Of a stretch of 64,000 nt of DNA, positions 36,314 through 44,940 are shown piece by piece. How positions within the stretch are numbered: position 1 is the stretch's first letter; each line of letters starts with the position of its first letter. The DNA is from Acinetobacter modestus. Lineage in GTDB: Bacteria; Pseudomonadota; Gammaproteobacteria; Pseudomonadales; Moraxellaceae. The notes under the pieces are model-generated. The model did no database searches, was not told the origin of the DNA, and was given only the letters and a program-made list of their open reading frames with translations. The position numbers and the translations under genes are program-made. The DNA is taken from contig NZ_BMDV01000001.1 in assembly GCF_014636095.1 (NCBI RefSeq), positions 724,622 to 788,621 of the forward strand, written 5' to 3'.

Positions 36314-36895
36314 TTAGCTTCTACTTTGAATGGATGTAATCATCCAATTTCCTGACCTTTTATTCAAATCAATCACTCGATACATTTCCTTTGACCATTT
36401 TATCTCTGGAGGTGTTGATGATCCTGTCCGTGTATACTCATCAAATTCTTGCTGTGTGATCTGATTTTTAATTTTTACAATACATTCATATTGAATATAA
36501 CCACTATCAATAAATACTGTATTATCTTTCTGATCATACTGCCCACCCTCTTTTAAAGAGCGTGAACAATTGCCTATTTTTTCAAGGTCTGCTGCAATAT
36601 CTGTCAGCATTTTACGACTTGTGCTTTCTCGTAGTTCATCATCTCGCTGCCGATCTTCATCTGAGGTATAGAATCCATTACTGGTTTTAGTCAACTGATC
36701 ATGATAATCATACTTTGACAAAAATTCAGTTGGACATACCTTTCCAATACAGACAAGATCTCTAGGTGAGCTATAGATATGTACATTTTCTGTAAAAGCT
36801 TTTTTAATATCATTTTGTGATGGTTCATCACTATTGTTGAATGATGAACAACTTGTCAACGAAACCAGAACGCTTGCTATTAAAATATTTTTCAT
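36314..36895 (-). CDS. Small lipoprotein of unknown function
   Basis: Lipoprotein of 193 residues: MKNILIASVLVSLTSC is a type II signal peptide. The start at 36895 is preferred because the longer frame (36931) overlaps the previous gene and adds residues ahead of the signal peptide. The mature part contains two Cys residues (LVCIGKVCP and later) and polar, mostly beta-rich sequence; no known domain recognised. It is the last gene of three exported-protein genes in a row (38400 to 36314) that probably form one transcript. Confidence 0.6.
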   Translation of the reverse strand: MKNILIASVLVSLTSCSSFNNSDEPSQNDIKKAFTENVHIYSSPRDLVCIGKVCPTEFLSKYDYHDQLTKTSNGFYTSDEDRQRDDELRESTSRKMLTDIAADLEKIGNCSRSLKEGGQYDQKDNTVFIDSGYIQYECIVKIKNQITQQEFDEYTRTGSSTPPEIKWSKEMYRVIDLNKRSGNWMITSIQSRS

Positions 36896-36923
36896 AAATA
36901 GCCCATTTACAAATACAAATTTA

Positions 36924-37373
36924 TCAATCATAACTAAAAGCTGGTAAACTTTTTTGTCTATCCAATTCTCTCAGTCTATTAATATAATTGTTATTTTTAA
37001 CACATTCTAAAGTTTTGTTATTATCCACACTATAACCAACAAAATGTGTAAAATACTCATCCATATATACAAAATGTAATTCATTCTTTTTAATGCCTAA
37101 ATCACCAAGCATAAATCCTATCGCAACCACATCTGAATCATAACTATAGTTAAATCTTAAAAAATTTCTTTCTGTGTTCTTCTTAAAATCTTTCGTATAG
37201 TTCAGAATACTTTTTCCATTTTTAGAAATATTAAATTTATAAGTCGTCTTATCTCGACTGACTTCAATTAAGCCTTTTGGTGTCGTATCACATCTAAACA
37301 TTATTTCAGATACTGCAAATACTTTAGAAGTTAGCAATATTGCCAAACTACAGATTATTATTTTAAAACACAT
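36924..37373 (-). CDS. Small exported protein of unknown function
   Basis: Protein of 149 residues with signal peptide MCFKIIICSLAILLTSKVFA. The mature part is beta-rich with two Cys (MFRCDTTPKG and TLECVKNN) that could form a disulfide bond. No known family recognised. It is the middle gene of the exported trio, 52 bases downstream of the 324-residue protein gene and 28 bases ahead of the lipoprotein start. Confidence 0.6.
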   Translation of the reverse strand: MCFKIIICSLAILLTSKVFAVSEIMFRCDTTPKGLIEVSRDKTTYKFNISKNGKSILNYTKDFKKNTERNFLRFNYSYDSDVVAIGFMLGDLGIKKNELHFVYMDEYFTHFVGYSVDNNKTLECVKNNNYINRLRELDRQKSLPAFSYD

Positions 37374-37425
37374 ATTTAGTCCATTTAAAGTTTCATTCGG
37401 TTATTTATTGAACAGTTAAAATAAA

Positions 37426-38400
37426 TTATTGACAATATTTTGAATACATTTTATACATCGCAACAAAACCCTTTGTGATCTGATCAGGAGAGCCTTCTCC
37501 TACATCTCTACGTTCTTGACTATTTGAAGAATAAAGTGTTTCTGATATCGTTCTATATTCCTTAATCTTACAAGATATTTCCATTTCATTGACCAATAAT
37601 GATTGACTTGATGGATGCACACCTATAAGTAAAAAATTAACTTTCTTTGGATTTGCTGAAATCTCTATCGTTGAAGTATCTAAATAAGTTTCATAAACAT
37701 CTTTATCAGCATCAACATCCCGATTCAGTAATTGCAAAAATTCTGAATTTTGTTCTACTTTATTTTCAACAATCTTGATTGGTTTGGTTAATGTTTGGGT
37801 AGAATATTTTTTTGAACATGCGTTTAATGCTTTGAGTTCTTTCACAATCAATTTATTTTCATTATTAATACTAAATTTCCCCAATTTCTCATAATTGGAA
37901 GAACATTTTTCAGATTGCATATAGGATTCTTCTTCTATTTTATCCAAATCATGCACAGTCCAACCATTAATATAAGTGAGTGTTTTTGTTGTTCCGCTCC
38001 ACCCTTGTCCTGAAGATGAATTTTCAAACTCTACTAAATCAATCATTCGACCATTATATTTTATTGGATGCAATTTATAAGTATTCGACTGTCCACCAAA
38101 CTTTTGTAAAATAACCGAATATTTAAACTTAGGTCGGGTTAAAATATATCCTCCCCAGAAGTTTCTTGCAGAATCAGCATAATCCGCCGAAGAAATATAA
38201 GCAATTTCACCATTTAATAATCGAATTTGCTTGGTATTGCTAACTTTGATCGCACCTTGAGGATTTGCACTCGATTGGTATTTATTGAGAATATTATCTT
38301 TAATCTGTTTTGGTGATGGTACATTGGCTATAGCAAACGAAGATAAACTAAAACTGATTAGCCCAAGAGATATTTTTAAAATCTTAGTATTGAAACTCAT
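37426..38400 (-). CDS. Exported protein of unknown function
   Basis: Protein of 324 residues with signal peptide MSFNTKILKISLGLISFSLS (cleaved after AIA). The mature part has scattered Cys residues and Tyr/Ser-rich strands; no known domain is recognised. It opens the three-gene exported set and is preceded by a strikingly structured 200-base leader at 38419-38610 in the same orientation. Both local base use and lack of recognisable homologues mark the trio as accessory. Confidence 0.6.
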   Translation of the reverse strand: MSFNTKILKISLGLISFSLSSFAIANVPSPKQIKDNILNKYQSSANPQGAIKVSNTKQIRLLNGEIAYISSADYADSARNFWGGYILTRPKFKYSVILQKFGGQSNTYKLHPIKYNGRMIDLVEFENSSSGQGWSGTTKTLTYINGWTVHDLDKIEEESYMQSEKCSSNYEKLGKFSINNENKLIVKELKALNACSKKYSTQTLTKPIKIVENKVEQNSEFLQLLNRDVDADKDVYETYLDTSTIEISANPKKVNFLLIGVHPSSQSLLVNEMEISCKIKEYRTISETLYSSNSQERRDVGEGSPDQITKGFVAMYKMYSKYCQ

Positions 38401-38418
38401 CCTTAAATCCCATTAAAA

Positions 38419-38610
38419 ACCACCATGTCATTATGGTGGCAGAACGAAAAAGGGTTGACAGACTGGTCAAACGAATAAGCCAGCACACACGAATGTGTCC
38501 CCTTTCCGTTCTACCGCAAAGGGGACGGAAAAGCCAAGCACAAAGATTTTCACTTTGCACTTTCGTTTGAATCGGTCTGTCAAAACCGACTGACAATATG
38601 GTCAGTGCGG
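38419..38610 (-). ncRNA. Candidate structured RNA/leader upstream of exported trio
   Basis: A cascade of complementary segments: CCACCAT/ATGGTGG (38420-38426, 38433-38439); a long-range stem TTGACAGAC...TCAAACG (38455-38473) with CGTTTGA...GTCTGTCAA (38564-38583); inside it GTCCCCTTT/AAAGGGGAC (38497-38505, 38518-38526) and AAGCACAAAG/CTTTGCACTT (38536-38562); and outside it ACTGAC/GTCAGT flanked by CCG/CGG (38586-38610). This amounts to a multi-branched fold. The strand is assigned by the downstream gene. It may be a leader or an independent RNA; a relation to phage C4-type antisense RNAs is possible but unverified. The overlapping frame 38384-38596 is probably not a gene. Confidence 0.55.
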
Positions 38611-38714
38611 CTAGGATATTATTATTCTTACAATTGCGTCAATCGTTGCATAAAATTTTCTTTGATATACATCATCAAGTTCATACGATAATCCAATGAT
38701 TTTCTAAAAATTAT

Positions 38715-41477
38715 TCACTTCTGTGCTTTACCATACTGATCAGCCATCACTTCAACAAACTGATTCAGCTTGATATATTTCTGAATCACAGCATCCACAT
38801 CTGCCTTGGTCAGTTTTGCAAGCGCTTGATCTCGCTCAGCACGATCCATCAATGTCTTATTTCGCTCTAATTGACCCGTAAGCATACTATGAATATTTCG
38901 TTCATCTTCTAATGAAGTCACACGCTTCTTCATAATATCGGCTTTGGCTGCTTCAACCTCTTGTTCAGTCACACCTTTGCTTAGCAAATCAGTTAATACT
39001 TTATGAACAGATTGAGAAACTTGATCAGAACGACCAGCTGTATAATTCGCAGTAATACTAATTGATCCACTATCGGTATCAGAATCTAGATCAAGATTGC
39101 TTCCAAATCCATAAACAAGCGCATTTTTCTCACGTAATTCCTGCGCCAAGCGAGAAGACAATTGCGAGTTACCCATAATATGGCTAAGGATAATGAGTGC
39201 AGGAGCATCTTGATGATAAGCACCTACAGGAATAGTCAGGATACTTTGATAACTACCAAACTCACGTTGCTCAGATAGTGCATGGACTTTTTCAGCTTTG
39301 AACGCGACGTAAGGGGAAATAATTTTTTGGTACAGCTGTTTCGTTTTCCACTGTCCAAATGCTTTCTGTAACGTGCTTTGCATTTTTTTCGGATCGAAAT
39401 CACCTGTCACAGCAATTTGACCATGATCTGTCACAAAGAATTGATCATAGAATTGCTTCACCTGTGCTTGCGTAGCCGCATTTAACTGCTTCTTGGCAAA
39501 CTCTGGTTCAAAGTGATAACGTAAATCACCTGGTTGATAGGTTTCAAGTAATCTTGCTAAAGTCATAGATGCGACTACAGCAGGTTCAGTATAAGGTCGA
39601 TCTAATGCAGATAAACTCTGATTTTTTGCTAAATCAAATTCCGATTGTGCAAATTTAGGTTGCTTCATCACATCGATAATAAAGTTTAAAAAATCTTCAA
39701 ACTTATCTTTTTTTGCCTGAATCCCAATTGTTAAACCATTACCATTTGAAGTGATAGATGCTCCACCACTTGCTGCAATCGCTTTATCTGTAATTTCTTG
39801 CAATGTATGTTTCTCGGAACCACGCAACATCAAATAACTGGTTAAATCTAAGGTCACCCCTTTACCAAACAGTGATTTTTCTGTACCAAAATCTAGGCTA
39901 ATCGTGGCATAGGTTTTGTCATCACGTGTTGTGGTCGGGAACAAAGCATAGTGAATACCATTCTTTAATTCACCACGTTGAATTTTTTGCTCATTTTTTT
40001 GCAATTGCTGCGCAGACTGTGCAACAAATTGAGTTACTTCTTGTTGATAAATAGCAACATCTTTCAAAGGTTCAGGTTTTTCGGCACTTTGATCTAAGGT
40101 TTTAGGTTTATCTTGTGCCTTGAGCGTCATCGCTTTCTTTTGATCTTCAGGCGTAGGTAGAATATCTCCCGAAATACGATGAGATGACACTAAAAACTGT
40201 TTTAATGTTTGATTGGCATCATTTAATTTTAAATCTTGAATAGCTTGCAAATCTTTGAAGTACTGATCCCATTGTCCATGTGAAGACACTGCATAATCAC
40301 TAAGGCGAGAACCCAAAGCAACGGCATCATTTGCAATCGTATCAGCGGTATTTTGAGTAATAGTTTTGATACGTTGTAATTCTGCGTCGGTAAATGCTTG
40401 ACTATTCTCAACACCATCAATCAACGCATCATCAACTTTCTTTGCATCATGATTCGGCGCATACACCGCACCCATAAAGACCATATTAAAATCTTGGTCC
40501 AACCATGTCGTCGATTGAACAGCTGTACTCACTCCTGTTTCTACCATGCTCTTATACAGCGTACCACTAGGCTGCATGGTATAAAGTGCTGGTGCAAGTG
40601 CTAATGCTGGTTGTAGTTGCGTATTTTTTCCATTCATATAAATGTGGAATTTAGCAAGATCACTGCCCTTTTGCACCATGAATTTTCGCTGCTCAATCTT
40701 ACTAGAATCTAAGACTGGAACTTGAACAGGTGCAGGCACAGTACGTGCAGGAATCAGACTAAAATATTGATCAATTTTATTTAGTACTTCTGATTTATCA
40801 AATTTTCCAGAAATGACCATTACGGCATTATTTGGTGCATACCATGTTCTATAAAACTGATTTAATTCATTCATTTTTATAGACTTCAATTCAGGCAAAT
40901 CACCAATCGGCAATCGACCTAAATATTGATTGCCATAAGCCGCTTTCCACATCTGATCCATCAATACTGCAAACGGTTGATCCATACGAATTTCACGTTC
41001 ACGTTTTACGATTTCGATTTCAGAAGGGACAAATTTTTCTTGTAGCACTAATTTATCCATACGCTCAGACTCAAGGTATAGAATTTCATTCAGTGCATTT
41101 TTTTCAGGACGAACAATATTTAAATATTTAGTTGAGTAATAATCGGTACTGGCATTGGTCATTAAAGTGAATTGATCCAAACGACGCTGAAACTCCTCAC
41201 CTTTTACATTTTGTGTGCCTTTAAATGCCAAATGTTCAAGCAAATGAGCAAGACCACTTTTCCCTTTAGGATCGTTAAGAGAGCCTGTTAAATACACTGT
41301 ATTTACATAGACTTTATTTTCTTTATCATTTGGTGCAAGAATAACTCTGAAACCATTATCTAATTTGTATTCTTCAATATTTTTTTCACTTTTTACGAGT
41401 ACTGTCTGAGACCAAGACGTTGCACTCAACCCGATCAAACAAAGTGAGAGAGTAAGCTGCTTAAACCGCATTAACAT
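38715..41477 (-). CDS. M16 family zinc metallopeptidase (periplasmic)
   Basis: Pitrilysin-type protease of 920 residues with signal peptide MLMRFKQLTLSLCLIGLSAT. The inverted zinc motif HLLEH (residues 78-82, in LAHLLEHLAFKGT) is complete, with the distal Glu of the third ligand in the following helix region. A second M16-like domain in the C-terminal half (from about 500) lacks the motif and serves as the structural partner, as in PqqL/YhjJ-type two-domain proteins. The probable role is degradation of short peptides in the periplasm. A ribosome-binding GGAT precedes the start. The gene is monocistronic; a terminator is located behind the PhzF side. Confidence 0.88.
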   Translation of the reverse strand: MLMRFKQLTLSLCLIGLSATSWSQTVLVKSEKNIEEYKLDNGFRVILAPNDKENKVYVNTVYLTGSLNDPKGKSGLAHLLEHLAFKGTQNVKGEEFQRRLDQFTLMTNASTDYYSTKYLNIVRPEKNALNEILYLESERMDKLVLQEKFVPSEIEIVKREREIRMDQPFAVLMDQMWKAAYGNQYLGRLPIGDLPELKSIKMNELNQFYRTWYAPNNAVMVISGKFDKSEVLNKIDQYFSLIPARTVPAPVQVPVLDSSKIEQRKFMVQKGSDLAKFHIYMNGKNTQLQPALALAPALYTMQPSGTLYKSMVETGVSTAVQSTTWLDQDFNMVFMGAVYAPNHDAKKVDDALIDGVENSQAFTDAELQRIKTITQNTADTIANDAVALGSRLSDYAVSSHGQWDQYFKDLQAIQDLKLNDANQTLKQFLVSSHRISGDILPTPEDQKKAMTLKAQDKPKTLDQSAEKPEPLKDVAIYQQEVTQFVAQSAQQLQKNEQKIQRGELKNGIHYALFPTTTRDDKTYATISLDFGTEKSLFGKGVTLDLTSYLMLRGSEKHTLQEITDKAIAASGGASITSNGNGLTIGIQAKKDKFEDFLNFIIDVMKQPKFAQSEFDLAKNQSLSALDRPYTEPAVVASMTLARLLETYQPGDLRYHFEPEFAKKQLNAATQAQVKQFYDQFFVTDHGQIAVTGDFDPKKMQSTLQKAFGQWKTKQLYQKIISPYVAFKAEKVHALSEQREFGSYQSILTIPVGAYHQDAPALIILSHIMGNSQLSSRLAQELREKNALVYGFGSNLDLDSDTDSGSISITANYTAGRSDQVSQSVHKVLTDLLSKGVTEQEVEAAKADIMKKRVTSLEDERNIHSMLTGQLERNKTLMDRAERDQALAKLTKADVDAVIQKYIKLNQFVEVMADQYGKAQK

Positions 41478-41561
41478 AGATTATCCGAGTTTTTTTGGTG
41501 ATTTAAATAAAAACAACAAGCTATACTAGATAATGGTTTAAATTTTTAATAGTTATGTTTT

Positions 41562-41593
41562 GAAAAAAGCTGTGTATTTAAACAGCTTTTTTC
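41562..41593. terminator. Rho-independent terminator ahead of the M16 gene / behind phzF-like gene
   Basis: GAAAAAAGCTGT and ACAGCTTTTTTC pair around an eight-base loop. It lies just downstream of the phzF-like stop on the minus strand and has T-rich tails on both sides. Confidence 0.85.
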
Positions 41594-41621
41594 TATATTT
41601 TTATAGCGGTTTAGTTAAAAT

Positions 41622-42440
41622 TTAGATCGTCAGTTCAGCTTGCATATACAGTTTTGCATAACCTGAAATTTCAATACGATCCTCAGACTCAATAACACAC
41701 TCTAAAATCCCACCTCGAACTGATGCCTGATATGCGATAAGCTGAGTTTGATCAAGTTTTTCAGCCCATAAGGGCGCAATTGCAGTATGAATCGAACCCG
41801 TAACAGGATCTTCATTAATCCCAATCGTAGGAGCGAAATAGCGAGATACACAATCAAACTGACCTTCGCCTCTCGCTGTAATAGCAACATCAGGTTGAGA
41901 TGCAGTAATTGCGGTACGTAATGCGCCTAATTGCTTTAATTTTTCAAAATCAGGTTGCTCGTTTAATACATCAGCGACTGTTTCATATTCAACAATATAC
42001 GCCTGACCATTCAGATAAACCGCTTTAAATGGCTTGGTTAAACCATCGCGAAGTTCTTGAGGATATTCAGATATAAGTTCAGCTTTTCGAATAGGGAAAT
42101 TCATTTTAATCTTGCCGTCTGCTGCTTGGCTAACGATAAAAATTCCCAACTCACGCACATGAAATTGAATGGTTTTTATTCTTGTAAAATCTTTAAATAA
42201 TACGAATGCACTTGCCAGTGTCGCATGTCCACAAAAAGCGACCTCATCCGTTGGCGAAAACCAACGAATTTCATAATTTGTCTCATCAATCTTTTTAACA
42301 AAAGCCGTTTCAGAAAGATTATTCTCTAATGCGATATTTTGCATGAGATACTCATCCAACCATTCATCTAAGACAATGACTGCTGCTGGATTGCCTTTAA
42401 ATAATACTTGGGTAAAAGCATCAACTTGATACATTTTCAT
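41622..42440 (-). CDS. PhzF family isomerase/epimerase-like protein
   Basis: Member of the PhzF fold (diaminopimelate-epimerase-like) with 272 residues. Marks are YQVDAFTQVLFKGNPAAVIVLD at the N-terminus, the catalytic Glu in ENNLSETAFV, GHATLASAFV and the C-terminal DPVTGSIHTAIAPLW. PhzF itself isomerises trans-2,3-dihydro-3-hydroxyanthranilate, but most bacterial members act on unknown substrates and no phenazine genes are nearby; I therefore give no gene symbol. The gene is convergent neither with icd nor with M16; all three are on the minus strand with separate terminators. Confidence 0.85.
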   Translation of the reverse strand: MKMYQVDAFTQVLFKGNPAAVIVLDEWLDEYLMQNIALENNLSETAFVKKIDETNYEIRWFSPTDEVAFCGHATLASAFVLFKDFTRIKTIQFHVRELGIFIVSQAADGKIKMNFPIRKAELISEYPQELRDGLTKPFKAVYLNGQAYIVEYETVADVLNEQPDFEKLKQLGALRTAITASQPDVAITARGEGQFDCVSRYFAPTIGINEDPVTGSIHTAIAPLWAEKLDQTQLIAYQASVRGGILECVIESEDRIEISGYAKLYMQAELTI

Positions 42441-42653
42441 AGCAACAGACTCTAAATATTTTTCAACTATTTTGAACTTTTAGCCGATAAAACATAGATA
42501 CAGATTTATCTAAATTTACGATACAGTGCATATTTATACGTTTAAAAATCATGTGAAATGCACTATGAAAGAATGATATTAACAAACAATAGAACTAAAA
42601 CATGCCAAAAAAAGGGCATTATTTAAACACCCTTCTCTTTAGCTCAGCTTTGT

Positions 42654-43910
42654 TTAATCTTCCATATGATGAATAATGGCTTGACCAAATTCAGAACAGC
42701 GCAATAAGGTTGCATTCGGCATTAATCGTTCAAAGTCATACGTTACTGTTTTCGCTTCAATTGCACCAGAAACACCTTTGATAATCAAATCAGCAGCTTC
42801 ACCCCACCCCATATCACGTAACATCATTTCAGCAGAAAGAATAATTGAACCAGGATTAACCTTATCCTGCCCTGCATACTTTGGTGCTGTTCCATGCGTT
42901 GCCTCGTAAACTGCTATCGCACCGCCAATATTAGCGCCAGGTGCAATGCCAATTCCCCCTACTTCTGCTGCCAACGCATCAGAAATATAGTCACCATTTA
43001 AATTTAGCGTCGCAATAACAGAATAGTCTGCTGGACGCATTAAGATTTGCTGTAAGAATGCATCGGCAATCACATCTTTAATAATGATGTCTTTACCATT
43101 TTTAGGATTCTTGATTTTAACCCATGGCCCACCATCAAGTAGTTCACCACCAAAGCGCTCTATTGCAAGTTCATAGCCCCACTCTTTGAATGCACCTTCG
43201 GTGTATTTCATAATGTTACCTTTGTGAACCAACGTCACAGAAGGTTTATCATTATCTATCGCAAACTGAATGGCTTTACGTACTAAACGTTGTGTCCCTT
43301 CTTTAGAAACAGGTTTGATCCCAATTCCACAGCCTTCATCAAAACGGATTTTTGTTACACCCATTTCTTCTTTTAGAAATTTAATAACTTTTTTAGCTTC
43401 TTCTGAATCTGCTTTCCACTCAATCCCTGCATAAATATCTTCTGAGTTTTCGCGGAAAATTACCATATCCGTGAGTTCAGGATGTTGCACAGGCGAAGGA
43501 ACGCCCTCAAACCAACGTACTGGCCGCACACAGACATATAAATCAAGTTCTTGACGCAATGCAACGTTCAGTGAACGAATACCACCACCCACAGGTGTGG
43601 TTAAAGGGCCTTTAATTGAAACAATAAATTCTCGTAAAGCTTCGAAGGTTTCTTCAGGCATGTAAGTGCCATAAATTTTATCTGCTTTTTCACCGCAATA
43701 GACTTCCATCCATTCGATCGAACGTTTGCCTCGGTAAGCTTTTAACACCGCAGCATCTACTACTGCTTTCATAGCTGGTGTAATATCCACACCAATACCA
43801 TCACCTTCAATAAAAGGGATGATTGGATGATTTGGAACATTCAGTGACAGGTCTGCGTTTACTGTGATTTTGTCACCATCAGCAGGAACCACGATCTTCT
43901 GATAACCCAT
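42654..43910 (-). CDS. icd: NADP-dependent isocitrate dehydrogenase (dimeric)
   Basis: TCA-cycle enzyme that oxidises isocitrate to 2-oxoglutarate with NADP. The 418 residues align with E. coli Icd (416): [17 protein letters not shown] near the N-terminus, the substrate loop [21 protein letters not shown] near 108-128 with the regulatory Ser, and [25 protein letters not shown] near 335. A second, unrelated NADP isocitrate dehydrogenase (monomeric) is encoded at 46696-48927, a combination found in Acinetobacter and other gammaproteobacteria. A weak AAGGG/CCCTT hairpin at 42612-42634 follows the stop. Confidence 0.96.
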   Translation of the reverse strand: MGYQKIVVPADGDKITVNADLSLNVPNHPIIPFIEGDGIGVDITPAMKAVVDAAVLKAYRGKRSIEWMEVYCGEKADKIYGTYMPEETFEALREFIVSIKGPLTTPVGGGIRSLNVALRQELDLYVCVRPVRWFEGVPSPVQHPELTDMVIFRENSEDIYAGIEWKADSEEAKKVIKFLKEEMGVTKIRFDEGCGIGIKPVSKEGTQRLVRKAIQFAIDNDKPSVTLVHKGNIMKYTEGAFKEWGYELAIERFGGELLDGGPWVKIKNPKNGKDIIIKDVIADAFLQQILMRPADYSVIATLNLNGDYISDALAAEVGGIGIAPGANIGGAIAVYEATHGTAPKYAGQDKVNPGSIILSAEMMLRDMGWGEAADLIIKGVSGAIEAKTVTYDFERLMPNATLLRCSEFGQAIIHHMED

Positions 43911-44102
43911 TTTGCAGGTTCTCCCTCATGTATTTAGCGATTATAACTATGCCTTCTATGGCATACTTTCGTTTTTATTGCATGAAACAGTTTAGTTCAA
44001 AACAGGTTTTTTTGAGATTTATACGGGAAATAACAACATTTTCCCATTAAATAGAAACCTTTATTGTTATGATGCCGCCCATAGCCAAAGCAGTATACTC
44101 AT

Positions 44103-44906
44103 ATGAAAATAGTTGTATTCAACAAACCTTTCGACGTTTTGTCACAGTTCCGTGAGGATGAAGCTCACCTTACACTTTCTCACTTTATTCATGATCCAGA
44201 TTTGCGTCTGGCAGGTAGACTTGATCTTGACTCAGAAGGACTTATGTTCCTTACCGATCATGGTGGTCTGAATCAATACATTACGAATCCTGCAAATAAA
44301 AAATTTAAAACCTACCTTGCTCAAGTCGATGGTGATGTAACTGAGGAAGCATTAGAACAATTGCGTAAAGGCGTTGAACTCGCTGATGGCATGACGTTAC
44401 CTGCTAACGCAATGAAAGTAGATGCACCAGAATGGTTATGGGACCGAGATCCACCAGTACGTTATCGCGCCAACATCCCAACGAGTTGGATTGAGCTACA
44501 AATTTGTGAAGGTCGTAATCGCCAAGTACGTCGTATGACCGCGGCGGTTGGCTTTCCAACTTTACGCTTAATTCGTACTAAAATTGGTGCAATTGATTTG
44601 GTTCGTTTAGGTTTACAACCAGGCCAGCAAACTGAAATCGAGCCTTTGCTTTATCCTGATTTTAAAGATTTACCTGAAGATCAACCTTATCGCTCTCGCT
44701 CGTATGTGAAAAAACCAGGCGGTACAGGTGGTAAACCTATGCACCAGAAAAAGAAAGAAGGTGATAAAAAAGATCCGAACAAGAAAAAGTCAGGTACAAA
44801 GCGTATTTGGCAAATGGATGAAAGTGAGAAACCACGTCGTAAGACCAATGGTACAACTCGTCCTAATACTAAAGCACCTCGTGGGCGTAGCCGTAATGGT
44901 CGTTAA
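44103..44906 (+). CDS. rluE: 23S rRNA pseudouridine synthase RluE
   Basis: RsuA-family pseudouridine synthase of 267 residues. The catalytic motif GRLDLDSEGL (Asp near residue 41) and EGRNRQVRRMTAAVGFPTLRL near 145 are diagnostic for this family; lack of an N-terminal S4 domain and the KPFDVLSQF opening fit RluE, which modifies U2457 of 23S rRNA. A Lys/Arg-rich C-terminal extension (from about 205) is longer than in E. coli RluE and probably contacts RNA. A strong terminator lies after the stop. The gene is divergent from icd. Confidence 0.9.
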   Translation: MKIVVFNKPFDVLSQFREDEAHLTLSHFIHDPDLRLAGRLDLDSEGLMFLTDHGGLNQYITNPANKKFKTYLAQVDGDVTEEALEQLRKGVELADGMTLPANAMKVDAPEWLWDRDPPVRYRANIPTSWIELQICEGRNRQVRRMTAAVGFPTLRLIRTKIGAIDLVRLGLQPGQQTEIEPLLYPDFKDLPEDQPYRSRSYVKKPGGTGGKPMHQKKKEGDKKDPNKKKSGTKRIWQMDESEKPRRKTNGTTRPNTKAPRGRSRNGR

Positions 44907-44918
44907 AAGTTGATTTTT

Positions 44919-44940
44919 AAGCCCACTTTTTTGTGGGCTT
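44919..44940. terminator. Rho-independent terminator behind rluE
   Basis: AAGCCCAC and GTGGGCTT pair around six Ts. It abuts the stop codon of the convergent HEPN-domain gene and can serve both. Confidence 0.88.

Noticed and set aside
38384..38596. 70-residue open frame overlapping the structured element
   Set aside because: It runs through five complementary segments, has no ribosome-binding site and reads as Cys/Trp/Arg-rich nonsense; the structure explains the sequence better.
41622..42440. Phenazine biosynthesis
   Set aside because: Only a PhzF-fold protein is present and no other phenazine gene is in the neighbourhood.
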